From a virus, in IMG/VR virus record IMGVR_UViG_3300042924_002327, positions 1 through 20,421 of that record: a DNA stretch of 20,421 bases. One strand, given 5' to 3'. Shown piece after piece: positions 1-5,091 of this stretch. The stretch's first letter is position 1, and every line of letters starts with the position of its first letter. The position numbers were made by a program, and so were the translations under genes. The notes below the pieces were generated by a model. It was not told where the DNA came from, made no database searches, and was given only the letters and a program-made list of their open reading frames with translations.

Positions 1-210
1 CTTGTAGTAGTCATTTAGATCACGATCGTTATAAAGACTAACTGGATAACTACTAGCTGTTTTATAGCTCATGCCTTTCCAGTAGTCCATAGGCTCAAGT
101 ACAATATAATCGAGTCGATCATTCCTAGTGTAAATCTTTACTACTTTTTTAGGAACCTTAGCACGTTTAGGTAGTAGAACGTCTCCAACTTTTAACTCTA
201 ATAGCTTCAT
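1..210 (-). CDS. Hypothetical small phage protein, truncated by window edge
   Basis: An open frame starts with ATG at 210 (minus strand) and runs 70 codons to the window edge without a stop, so the C-terminus is missing. It begins MKLLELKVGDVLLP and has a basic stretch (KRAKVPKKVVK) followed by a polar, Tyr- and Asp-rich part. A GGAG SD motif lies about 8 nt upstream of the ATG, which supports this start. It is the last gene seen in the leftward operon, 3 bp after the 59-aa gene. The opening 'L.VGD.LLP' resembles small beta-barrel phage proteins in a general way only. I do not recognise a family and infer no function. Confidence 0.7.
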   Translation of the reverse strand, partial: MKLLELKVGDVLLPKRAKVPKKVVKIYTRNDRLDYIVLEPMDYWKGMSYKTASSYPVSLYNDRDLNDYYK

Positions 211-213
211 AAT

Positions 214-393
214 TTACTCCACAAGAGTGTTAACTGCTTCTTTACCAAGTACGATAAAGAAGGGGTTTTTACTAGGCGTAGGAGCTTCTGAGTAGTCTAG
301 AAACTCCTGGTGATCCCAGTCATCTTCATTCCAAGCTTTATGCTCCTTGATTAGGTTAAATTCTGCTTTATTCATAGAACGTGTGCTCGCCAT
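214..393 (-). CDS. Hypothetical small acidic protein (59 aa)
   Basis: The frame is open back to 477, but the upstream part lies inside the hydrolase gene. The best start is the ATG at 393 (MASTRSMNKAEF), because AAGGA lies 9 nt upstream. An ATG at 375 is possible but has a poorer SD. The product is polar and acidic in the middle (HKAWNEDDWDHQEFLDYSE), with no membrane segment or cysteine motif. It overlaps the 3' end of the hydrolase gene by 26 nt, which suggests coupled translation. I do not recognise the family. Confidence 0.65.
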   Translation of the reverse strand: MASTRSMNKAEFNLIKEHKAWNEDDWDHQEFLDYSEAPTPSKNPFFIVLGKEAVNTLVE

Positions 394-724
394 AGCGACC
401 GATCCTTTTTCTGGTTTTGAAGAAGCCTTTACGAGGCCCACTGTGAAAAAACAAAGCCTTTGTACCGGGTAACTCAACGTAGTTCCAGTACACTTCTCCT
501 GCCATAGTAATCGAGTCTAAGAAGACATCTTCAGTGATAGGTAAGTCTTTGTTAGACCAAGAGAATTGTTTAGGTTGATAAACTACCTCGCAAATAGTTG
601 CTGGGAAGTCTTCGTGGTTGACTCTGTTCATAATTACTTCAGCTACAAGTAGTTGAGCTTCAATAGTTTCTGAACGAGCTTCGTGGTAGAGAGCTAGGGC
701 TAAGCATAAAATACTTTCTAGCAT
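368..724 (-). CDS. SleB/CwlJ-type cell-wall hydrolase (probable endolysin)
   Basis: This 118-aa protein matches the Hydrolase_2 (SleB/CwlJ) family, which cleaves peptidoglycan as a lytic transglycosylase-type enzyme. Family hallmarks are visible: 'ALYHEARSE' near residues 11-19 with the presumed catalytic Glu15, 'VAEVIMNRV' at 27-35, the 'QFSWSN' core at 53-58, and 'LFFHSG' at 91-96. It is about the size of the bare catalytic domain. It has no wall-binding domain and no convincing signal peptide, although the first 13 residues are hydrophobic. The SD (AAAGGAGG) before ATG 724 is very strong. It sits among small leftward genes. The likely role is host-wall degradation at lysis, with any holin partner unproven. 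A second possibility is a local wall-remodelling enzyme. Confidence 0.88.
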   Translation of the reverse strand: MLESILCLALALYHEARSETIEAQLLVAEVIMNRVNHEDFPATICEVVYQPKQFSWSNKDLPITEDVFLDSITMAGEVYWNYVELPGTKALFFHSGPRKGFFKTRKRIGRYGEHTFYE

Positions 725-738
725 ACTACCTCCTTTTG

Positions 739-945
739 TTAGAAGGGAATCAGTAGAGACTCCACATACTCCATGTGATTTTGACTCATTTCAACTAAGT
801 CTTCATCAGTTAACTCCTTCCAAGTTAAGTTATCGAGAGAGCGTTCGATGTGTTTCCAGTCTCTACATCGATAGTACCAAACTGTTCCGTCAAACTCTGT
901 ATAGAAGTCTAACGGGTGATAAGTGCAGTCTTCACACATAGTCAA
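739..945 (-). CDS. Hypothetical protein with N-terminal CxxC (66-68 aa)
   Basis: The frame can start at TTG 945, which has AGGAG at an ideal 6-nt spacing, or at ATG 939, which has the same SD 12 nt away. Both keep the short overlap with the deaminase gene stop at 932. The protein has Cys-x-x-Cys at its N-terminus and one later Cys (YRCRDW), and a C-terminal half rich in Asp and Glu. The cysteines could bind a metal, but there is no complete zinc-finger pattern. Family not recognised. Confidence 0.65.
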   Translation of the reverse strand: MTMCEDCTYHPLDFYTEFDGTVWYYRCRDWKHIERSLDNLTWKELTDEDLVEMSQNHMEYVESLLIPF

Positions 946-1348
946 TAGCTACTCCTGCTTCACGAAGCAAGTTACGAGCTTCTAAGAAGTTACCATACCA
1001 AGAGCTTTCCTTTTCAATTTCAGGAACCACAACTCTCTTAATTCCTCTCTGTATTGCTAAACCTGCACAAGTGCAACACAAGAAGCTAGTACAGTACAAA
1101 GTAGCTCCGTAGCAGTCACTAGAACGCAAAAGAGCATGAGACTCTGCATGTATTACGATTAGGTTCTTATACTCTCTGTTTGCCCAACGTTCATCGGTGT
1201 TAGCGATACCTCTGGGAAACTGATTAAACCCTCTAGTGAGAACTCTACCGTTTCTTTCAACTACACAACCTACTTTCTTGTTAGGGTCTAGTGACCAAGA
1301 AGCCTGTTCTTTTGCCAGGCCAAAGTAGAACCGATCTTCATCATTCAT
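932..1348 (-). CDS. dCMP/cytidine deaminase-like zinc enzyme
   Basis: This 138-aa protein carries the zinc-dependent deaminase signature: H67-A68-E69 ('IHAESHALL'), where His binds zinc and Glu moves the proton, and C91-x-x-C94 ('FLCCTCAGLAIQRG') for the other two zinc ligands. The usual Pro before the first Cys is Leu here. The N-terminal 'SLDPNKKVGCVV' and 'TRGFNQFPRG' segments match the dCMP deaminase fold. The expected reaction is dCMP to dUMP, feeding dTMP synthesis for phage DNA replication. ComEB-type dCMP deaminases are somewhat longer, so substrate is inferred. The ATG overlaps the stop of the 58-aa gene (ATGA). A second deaminase lies at 3295-3675. Confidence 0.85.
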   Translation of the reverse strand: MNDEDRFYFGLAKEQASWSLDPNKKVGCVVERNGRVLTRGFNQFPRGIANTDERWANREYKNLIVIHAESHALLRSSDCYGATLYCTSFLCCTCAGLAIQRGIKRVVVPEIEKESSWYGNFLEARNLLREAGVAIDYV

Positions 1349-1521
1349 TCTAGTTCCTCTGTACAGTCACAGTCATAAACATACTCAGACCAGATAGAGT
1401 CATAGCCGATGTCCATCTTAGCTTTCCATTCTCCTAGTGAAGTAGGATCAAGTAGAACAGCTAATCCAAACATAAACAAAATAGCTTTGTAGACTTGGTT
1501 GATATACTCATTCAGTCTCAT
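1345..1521 (-). CDS. Small protein with one hydrophobic segment (58 aa)
   Basis: Starts with ATG at 1521, overlapping the stop of the Lar-like gene (ATGA), and ends in a TGA that overlaps the ATG of the deaminase gene (ATGA). This perfect double coupling is the main evidence that the frame is real. The N-terminus is MRLNEYINQVYK, followed by a short hydrophobic run (AILFMFGLAVLL, about residues 12-23). A polar tail follows, with Trp, Tyr and Asp, and a CDC motif close to the end. It could be a small membrane-anchored peptide, but the hydrophobic part is short for a full membrane span. Family not recognised. Confidence 0.7.
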   Translation of the reverse strand: MRLNEYINQVYKAILFMFGLAVLLDPTSLGEWKAKMDIGYDSIWSEYVYDCDCTEELE

Positions 1522-1937
1522 TTGGTTTCTCCTAGTTCGGCCAGCGTGTCATTCAGCATCTTGCTAAGTGGGTCCGATGGGTGTGCAACTTTATCGAACA
1601 TGTCTCGACAAAGCGTTAGAAGCTCCACCGCCTTATTCAGTTTGTCCACGGCAGACACCCACTCTTCTTCGAAAAATTCACGCTCGGCGGTCAGGGCTTC
1701 GATGCTGGTATCAGGGGTGCGTGTGTTCCATGAAGCGATAGCTTCGTCTTTTGTTTTCTCCCACACATGGGGCTCCACACGACACTGAGAATTTGAACAT
1801 CCAACTTCCCACGCTGTAGAGTGGCCGTAGTCTTCAAAGGAGAAGGGTTCTCCACCACAGAACGGGCAGGGCTTTAGATCGTCACTCATCTCGGCCTCTA
1901 AGATTTTTGCAAATTCGATGAGTTCTTCGTCAGTCAT
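1518..1937 (-). CDS. Lar-like zinc-ribbon protein (restriction-alleviation family)
   Basis: The N-terminal part fits the Lar family (Lar_restr_allev): 'LKPCPFCGGEP' with Cys24 and Cys27, then Cys47 and Cys52 ('GCSNSQCRV'), and the closing 'EAIASWNTRT'. This pattern makes a zinc ribbon. Lar of the Rac prophage lowers restriction by EcoKI; most phage homologues are untested. Residues about 80-125 look like a helical or coiled-coil tail (LTAEREFFEEEWVSAVDKLN). I start at ATG 1937 because GGGGGAG lies 9 nt upstream and it overlaps the previous stop as ATGA; the longer frame from 1961 lacks an SD. Base use is GC-richer than the neighbours, suggesting recent transfer. Confidence 0.85.
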   Translation of the reverse strand: MTDEELIEFAKILEAEMSDDLKPCPFCGGEPFSFEDYGHSTAWEVGCSNSQCRVEPHVWEKTKDEAIASWNTRTPDTSIEALTAEREFFEEEWVSAVDKLNKAVELLTLCRDMFDKVAHPSDPLSKMLNDTLAELGETK

Positions 1938-2104
1938 TTCACGCAACTCCCCCAAATCCATTGCTTATCGGCGGCGATACACTGCTCGTAGCGGATTTGG
2001 CTTTTATCCATGTTGTACATCATGAGCTGCCCAAGCCCAAAAAGCAGAAATACGACAGCCGCAATTCCTGCGAATGGGACGATGTTATACCTAGAGTCTC
2101 TCAT
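1934..2104 (-). CDS. Small single-span membrane protein (56 aa)
   Basis: ATG 2104 has an excellent SD (AAGGAG, 6 nt away), so I prefer it over the longer frame to 2125. The protein starts MRDSRYN and then has one strong membrane segment (IVPFAGIAAVVFLLFGLGQLMM, about residues 8-29). A short polar tail with two Cys follows (QCIAADKQWIWGSCVK). The topology is probably N-in with a small periplasmic tail, where the two Cys could form a disulfide. It overlaps its neighbours by ATGA on both sides. It belongs to the same GC-richer cassette as the Lar-like gene. Function unknown. Confidence 0.72.
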   Translation of the reverse strand: MRDSRYNIVPFAGIAAVVFLLFGLGQLMMYNMDKSQIRYEQCIAADKQWIWGSCVK

Positions 2105-2166
2105 TTTGTTCTCCTTGCAGGGCAATCTCTGCCTTGGTTGCAGTTATTGTTACAGGGTGGACACAT
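2101..2166 (-). CDS. Tiny Cys-rich peptide (21 aa)
   Basis: A 21-codon frame starts at ATG 2166 with a strong SD (AAGGAG, 6 nt away). Its TGA overlaps the ATG of the 56-aa membrane gene (ATGA). The peptide begins MCPPCNNNCNQGRDCP and ends in a basic tail (ARRTK). It has four Cys, as CxxC and CxxxxxC. The 'CNQGR.C' core reminds me of tiny Cys-rich peptides annotated in other phages and plasmids, though that is from memory and untested. It could bind zinc. It may also serve as a leader that loads ribosomes for the next gene. Confidence 0.6.
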   Translation of the reverse strand: MCPPCNNNCNQGRDCPARRTK

Positions 2167-2186
2167 AGTTTTCTCCTTAGTTTGTT

Positions 2187-2326
2187 GAACTCTCACCTCT
2201 TAGCGATAAAGAAGAATGAGAGTTCTTTGGGGGTGTCAGTAGGCTTAGTTAGAAGATTCTAACATAATCCTCTTCTGTCTGTGTTAAACAGGGGGAGGGG
2301 GGTTGTAGTAGGATAGTTAGAAGATT
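2187..2326 (-). promoter_or_regulatory. Control region between two leftward operons, with inverted repeats and possible extended -10
   Basis: This 140-bp gap lies between the stop of the 80-aa gene and the tiny Cys-rich gene. It contains a 9-bp inverted repeat (GAACTCTCA 2187-2195 with TGAGAGTTC 2217-2225). A near-perfect palindrome GTTAGAAGATTCTAAC lies at 2248-2263. A 13-bp direct repeat TAGTTAGAAGATT is at 2246-2258 and 2314-2326, and a G-tract (GGGGGAGGGGGG) at 2291-2302. On the minus strand TGTTAGAAT (2264-2256) looks like an extended -10, and it sits inside the palindrome, which could therefore be an operator. The promoter assignment is inference; no good -35 is present at normal spacing. 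Confidence 0.4.
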
Positions 2327-2567
2327 AAGATAAACTATACTCTTCTTCTTTCTTAGCTTTATACTCACTTAGAATATGATAAGCCTTTAGTTCTGTTTCT
2401 ACTACACAGTATTCTAGTTGATACTCTCTAGTAGACATACTTGAAAGGTCTTCTAGTACTCCTTCCCAGTAGCCTTGTTCTTTACCAAAGCCAAAGAAAG
2501 GTCGTCCTAGACTAATCCATACTTGAGGAACATAGCCTTTTGATACTTTTACTACTCTGGTTTTCAT
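2325..2567 (-). CDS. Hypothetical protein (80 aa)
   Basis: I start at ATG 2567 because it overlaps the upstream stop as ATGA and has AAGGA about 8 nt before it. The frame is open back to 2609, but that part duplicates the 3' end of the upstream gene. The N-terminus is basic (MKTRVVKVSKGYVPQVW), then 'LGRPFFGFGKEQGYWEGV', and the tail is helical and charged (KAKKEEEYSLS). No known domain is recognised. It is the last gene of its operon before the control region at 2187-2326. Confidence 0.7.
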   Translation of the reverse strand: MKTRVVKVSKGYVPQVWISLGRPFFGFGKEQGYWEGVLEDLSSMSTREYQLEYCVVETELKAYHILSEYKAKKEEEYSLS

Positions 2568-2755
2568 TGTTGCATCCTTTTGTTGTAGTCTACATAGTCT
2601 TCTAACCAACGATAATTTTTAGTAAAGACTTGTCCAGTAGCTTGACTACGTACTTCTACTCCTCCTCGTCCTTTAAATCTAAGTACTACAGCAGGAAAAC
2701 CTGTATCAAGGTTAACTACTAGTTGACCATGACGAAATGGACCTTTTCTCTTCAT
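2564..2755 (-). CDS. Hypothetical small basic protein (63 aa)
   Basis: ATG 2755 follows a good SD (GGAGG, 7 nt away) and overlaps the previous stop as ATGA. The product is basic (MKRKGPFRHGQLVV ... FKGRGGVEVRSQATG) and predicted beta-rich, with 'GQLVVNLDTGFPAVVLRF' resembling small SH3-like barrel proteins. That resemblance is a guess from strand pattern. It is coupled at both ends to its neighbours. Function unknown. Confidence 0.7.
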   Translation of the reverse strand: MKRKGPFRHGQLVVNLDTGFPAVVLRFKGRGGVEVRSQATGQVFTKNYRWLEDYVDYNKRMQQ

Positions 2756-3006
2756 ACTAGTGCCTCCAGACGGTTATAAACAGGCATAGGTACATCTTGT
2801 TGTACTTTACGCTCCCAGCGGTCTTTTGCTAGACTACGCACATTGTCTCCTACCTCGTAGTCGTAGACATAGTCGTTGTCAAACCAGGTTACCTTTACTT
2901 TATCTACAGTAATACGAGCCCACTTGTTACGAGTCTTATGCTTGTACCAACCTTGATCACAGTAGAAATGACGGTTGTTACGGTTTGTTACAACAATATC
3001 GCTCAT
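2752..3006 (-). CDS. Hypothetical protein (84 aa)
   Basis: Starts at ATG 3006 with SD AAGGA; overlaps the previous stop and the next start as ATGA at both ends. The protein is rich in aromatic and charged residues (HFYCDQGWYKHKTRNKW, VTWFDNDYVYDYEVGD). It has one Cys and no membrane segment. The family is not recognised; base and codon use match the other left-arm genes. Confidence 0.7.
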   Translation of the reverse strand: MSDIVVTNRNNRHFYCDQGWYKHKTRNKWARITVDKVKVTWFDNDYVYDYEVGDNVRSLAKDRWERKVQQDVPMPVYNRLEALV

Positions 3007-3305
3007 AGACCTAGTTCCTTCTTTAGTTTTTCATATTGGTTAAGTTTGTAATTTAACTGACTCTGCTCCGCTTTCTTCTTGCGTAGAGCACACTCTTCTG
3101 CTGTTTCCAGTCGATAAAAGACCCAGTTATGATTACAAGCTCTTTCATCATAAGGGTCGTCAAAGTCTAAACTATAGTAAACACCATCACAACCTTCAGT
3201 CTTCTTTGCTTCTACGTCGATACGAGAACAGTAGAGACTTAACTCACTAGCTGACATAGACTCAGGAGTAAAGCTTACTCGTTTAAGTTCGATTTTACTC
3301 GACAT
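3003..3305 (-). CDS. Hypothetical protein with charged helical tail (100 aa)
   Basis: The frame is open to 3356, but ATG 3305 (MSSKIELKRVSF) is preferred because AGGA lies 8 nt upstream and it gives only an 11-nt overlap with the second deaminase gene. The middle contains 'GVYYSLDFDDPYDERACNHNW'-type acidic and aromatic sequence. The last third is a likely amphipathic helix (RKKKAEQSQLNYKLNQYEKL), perhaps a short coiled coil. No catalytic motif is visible. Function unknown. Confidence 0.7.
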   Translation of the reverse strand: MSSKIELKRVSFTPESMSASELSLYCSRIDVEAKKTEGCDGVYYSLDFDDPYDERACNHNWVFYRLETAEECALRKKKAEQSQLNYKLNQYEKLKKELGL

Positions 3306-3675
3306 TCCATCCATCCTTTGTTGTGTAGTAAACAGTAGGTATAAAAAAGGCTTCAATCGCCTTCTGACAACCTACACAGGGTTTAGAGTTACTCAACGAA
3401 CCATCCTTACAAACTCTTGCTACGTACAGTGTAGAGTGCTTTAAAACAGTTGTACCATAGCGACGTATAGCACGAGTTATACAGTCGATTTCAGCATGCA
3501 ACTCTACTGCTTCAGGATGCTTACAATACCGTTTCATCATTGGATGAGTTTTGTATTGGTTAACTCCTGTTGCTAACAATCGGCCTTTATAGTACAACGC
3601 AGCTGCATGCTTCGATCGATAGACAGGTGGTGTTGCTATTGCTAGCGCTACAGTCTTTATTTTTTCTTTTCCCAC
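3295..3675 (-). CDS. Second CMP/dCMP-type zinc deaminase
   Basis: This 126-aa protein has the full deaminase signature: H60-A61-E62 ('ELHAEIDCITRAIRR') and P99-C100-x-x-C103 ('SKPCVGCQKAI'). The N-terminal strand pattern ('SKHAAALYYKGRLLATGVNQY') is typical of the fold. It is not a simple copy of the deaminase at 932-1348, as the sequences differ outside the motifs. It keeps the canonical Pro before the first Cys, which the other lacks. The start is a GTG at 3675 with AGG about 7 nt upstream; it overlaps the upstream gene by 19 nt. Possible substrates are free dCMP or cytidine, or a nucleic-acid base; which one cannot be told. Confidence 0.82.
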   Translation of the reverse strand: MGKEKIKTVALAIATPPVYRSKHAAALYYKGRLLATGVNQYKTHPMMKRYCKHPEAVELHAEIDCITRAIRRYGTTVLKHSTLYVARVCKDGSLSNSKPCVGCQKAIEAFFIPTVYYTTKDGWNVE

Positions 3676-3965
3676 AATCGACCTGCTTCAAAAGCTTCTT
3701 TAAAGGTTTGACGAACACTATAGTCTTGTTCTGCAGGTTGTCCCTGCCACTCGTCAAAGGCTTTCTCCCAGTCTGCTTTACAGTTACGTAGTTTCATATT
3801 CGGACCAGAATAGTAGTCTCCGTCTTCCTTTTTAGTGAAAGACCAGATGACTCCATTCCACCATTCTACTATAACACGGTTGTTAGACGCTGTACCAATT
3901 AGCGTTACACGAGTGTCATTAATACTATCTCCAAAAGCTTCTAGTGGTTTTTTCAAGTCGATCAT
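3657..3965 (-). CDS. Hypothetical protein, tandem paralogue of the next gene (102 aa)
   Basis: The protein aligns along its length with the 97-aa product of 3962-4255. Shared features are an N-terminal 'KPLEAFGD' (versus 'RPIELVTD'), 'NNRVIVEWW' (versus 'GRQAIVESS'), 'LRNCKADWEKAFDEW' (versus 'IRNVKEPWEVAFDRY') and a C-terminal 'FKEAFEAGRLWEKKK' (versus 'FRKGYEAGAKK'). The start ATG 3965 overlaps the upstream stop (ATGA). The fold looks mostly beta with a C-terminal helix. Small phage proteins with a 'P+ELV..G....R.+V' opening are common; none that I know has a proven role. Confidence 0.75.
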   Translation of the reverse strand: MIDLKKPLEAFGDSINDTRVTLIGTASNNRVIVEWWNGVIWSFTKKEDGDYYSGPNMKLRNCKADWEKAFDEWQGQPAEQDYSVRQTFKEAFEAGRLWEKKK

Positions 3966-4255
3966 TTCTTAGCTCCTGCTTCATAGCCTTTTCTAAAGAT
4001 AGTCTCTTCTGTGTAGTCAAAGTTAGGAGCTTTATTCAGGTAGTATCGGTCAAAAGCTACTTCCCAAGGCTCTTTGACGTTGCGAATACAACCTACTCCG
4101 TTGATATGCCCTGTTGTTGCATCTGCACGATAGATAAGACTAGCAAAAGAGGATTCTACAATTGCTTGTCTACCATTAAGACTCCAACCTACAAAGTGCA
4201 GTTTTACAGAGGGGTCGGTGACTAGCTCAATAGGACGGTGCCAGTTAATCGGCAT
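3962..4255 (-). CDS. Hypothetical protein, tandem paralogue of the previous gene (97 aa)
   Basis: Starts at ATG 4255 with a good SD (AAGGA). It shares with 3657-3965 the N-terminal beta pattern, the 'RN.K..WE.AFD' core at about residues 58-72 and the '..F+..+EAG' C-terminus. The match is at protein level only, so the duplication is old. Both genes stay in one coupled unit (ATGA), consistent with an in-place tandem duplication. Function unknown; possibly two subunits of one heteromer or diverging host-takeover factors. Confidence 0.75.
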   Translation of the reverse strand: MPINWHRPIELVTDPSVKLHFVGWSLNGRQAIVESSFASLIYRADATTGHINGVGCIRNVKEPWEVAFDRYYLNKAPNFDYTEETIFRKGYEAGAKK

Positions 4256-4469
4256 AGTAAGTTCCTTCTGGTAAGCCGAGAGCTGTTAGAGCTTCTCGAA
4301 GCTGTTGGTTTGACATTTCTACTACTTCATATCGTTCATACTCTTCATTCCATTGTCGTACAAAGACACCGTCTTCATCGAGAATCCACTCGATGTCTTC
4401 TAGCTGACCTTCATCGTCTAGGACAGTTACTACAGAGGCTTTGAATACGTGTTCTACTGTAAAGGTCAT
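4245..4469 (-). CDS. Hypothetical acidic protein (74 aa)
   Basis: ATG 4469 overlaps the stop of the 45-aa gene as ATGA, and the end overlaps the next gene by 11 nt. The protein is very acidic (LDDEGQLEDIEWILDEDGVF, WNEEYERYEVVE) and ends in an amphipathic stretch (SNQQLREALTALGLPEGTYY). Small acidic phage proteins sometimes mimic DNA, but nothing specific shows that here. Family not recognised. Confidence 0.7.
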   Translation of the reverse strand: MTFTVEHVFKASVVTVLDDEGQLEDIEWILDEDGVFVRQWNEEYERYEVVEMSNQQLREALTALGLPEGTYYAD

Positions 4470-4603
4470 TTACGTACCGTTCCATACCAGTATAGACCTT
4501 CTTTATATACTAAGCCTACTGTTGACCAGCCTAGAGACTGTAGTCGAGCTAACTCTGCGAGTAACTTAGACTCAGAGAAAGCTCGTAGTGTTTGTTGGAT
4601 CAT
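4466..4603 (-). CDS. Hypothetical short protein (45 aa)
   Basis: A 45-codon frame starts at ATG 4603 with GAGG about 5 nt upstream and ends in a TGA overlapping the next ATG (ATGA). The N-terminal half is an amphipathic helix (MIQQTLRAFSESKLLAELAR). It is followed by 'LGWSTVGLVYKEGLYWYGTV', which resembles the short 'GW...G.....G.YWQ.M' proteins seen in many phages and bacteria. That likeness is suggestive only. It is the first gene after the terminator at 4626-4665. Confidence 0.68.
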   Translation of the reverse strand: MIQQTLRAFSESKLLAELARLQSLGWSTVGLVYKEGLYWYGTVRK

Positions 4604-4625
4604 TTTGACCTCAGTTAGCCATGAT

Positions 4626-4665
4626 AAAAAAAGTTAAGTGTAGTAGAAGCCCCCCGAAGGGGGCT
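4626..4665 (-). terminator. Rho-independent-like terminator with possible promoter just after it
   Basis: On the minus strand the hairpin is AGCCCCC / GGGGGCT (4648-4654 with 4659-4665), a 7-bp GC-rich stem with a 4-nt loop. The stop codon of the 61-aa gene overlaps it. The T-run comes late, at 4632-4626, about 15 nt after the stem, so this is not a perfect intrinsic terminator. Just past it TATCAT (4626-4621, minus) could be a -10 for the next operon; no good -35 is seen. Confidence 0.6.
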
Positions 4666-4849
4666 AATACGCCAAGCAGCAGCCTACTACTATACTACCC
4701 CCTAGCGCAATTAAAAAACCAGAGGGTAGTAAAAATAAGAAGAATAGGAAACCACCTATGATACCATTAGTAGTTCCTAACTTAAGACCTACTCTTCCGT
4801 GAATGATTACCCAGAAGATACTGAACAGCAGGATAGAGCTTGCTAACAT
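4664..4849 (-). CDS. Very hydrophobic membrane protein (61 aa)
   Basis: From ATG 4849 the product is almost entirely hydrophobic: MLASSILLFSIFWVII (span 1), then 'HGRVGLKLGTTNG', then one long or two short spans (IIGGFLFFLFLLPSGFLIAL, GGSIVVGCCLAY). The SD is weak (GGA 10 nt away). The frame is open five codons further, to a TTG at 4864 without any SD. It overlaps the 50-aa gene by 68 nt in another frame, which is unusual, and a frame change joining the two is possible. Size and hydrophobicity fit a holin-like protein, but this is not proof. The gene ends in the terminator hairpin. Confidence 0.55.
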   Translation of the reverse strand: MLASSILLFSIFWVIIHGRVGLKLGTTNGIIGGFLFFLFLLPSGFLIALGGSIVVGCCLAY

Positions 4850-4934
4850 TTTTCTTGTATCCAAAGAAGAGAAATTGAAGAGTCAGCCTAGTTCCTAACC
4901 ATGAAGTTAGAATAACTAGAAAAGCTTCTGTCAT
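4782..4934 (-). CDS. Small membrane-associated protein (50 aa)
   Basis: ATG 4934 has one of the strongest SD sites in the window (AGGAGG, 4 nt away) and overlaps the stop of the 28-aa gene as ATGA. The N-terminal half is hydrophobic (MTEAFLVILTSWLGTRLTLQ, then FLFFGY). The C-terminal half is basic and polar and ends in HSRKSRS. The last 68 nt are shared with the 61-aa gene in another frame. Either both genes are real and overlap, or this frame is a truncated form of a longer 4-span protein. Function unknown. Confidence 0.6.
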   Translation of the reverse strand: MTEAFLVILTSWLGTRLTLQFLFFGYKKNVSKLYPAVQYLLGNHSRKSRS

Positions 4935-5017
4935 CTTTCCTCCTCTTCTTTATACATTAGATACAAAATAAAAGCAGAAGCCGCAAGCATAAACAAGATT
5001 TCAAGTGCGGTAAGCAT
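4931..5017 (-). CDS. Tiny single-span membrane peptide (28 aa)
   Basis: ATG 5017 follows directly on the stop of the 20-aa gene (TAA ATG) with AGGAG 9 nt upstream. It ends in a TGA overlapping the next ATG (ATGA). The peptide is one membrane helix (about residues 4-22, including LFMLAASAFILYLMY) followed by a charged end (KEEEER), so the tail is probably cytoplasmic. Such peptides can act as small holins, antiholins or regulators of a membrane enzyme. There is nothing here to choose among them. Confidence 0.58.
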   Translation of the reverse strand: MLTALEILFMLAASAFILYLMYKEEEER

Positions 5018-5080
5018 TTAGTTTTTCTCCTGTAAAGGCAAGAAACACCCGATTAAGAAAATAGTAAAAAGTACTAGCAT
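5018..5080 (-). CDS. Tiny hydrophobic peptide with lipobox-like LIGC (20 aa)
   Basis: The frame starts at ATG 5080 with a strong SD (AAGGAG, about 8 nt away) placed right after the stop of the 88-aa gene. The peptide is MLVLFTIFLIGCFLPLQEKN. Residues 9-12 (LIGC) match a lipobox, but there is no basic N-terminus and the mature part would be only 9 residues. A plain membrane peptide is as likely. It lies directly after a protein with an i-spanin-like layout, so an unusually small o-spanin was considered; the length argues against it. Confidence 0.5.
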   Translation of the reverse strand: MLVLFTIFLIGCFLPLQEKN

Positions 5081-5091
5081 AGTTTTTCTCC

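Noticed and set aside
1961-2188. Plus-strand 75-aa frame opposite the Lar cassette
   Set aside because: Three coupled minus-strand genes with strong SD sites and recognisable features occupy this region.
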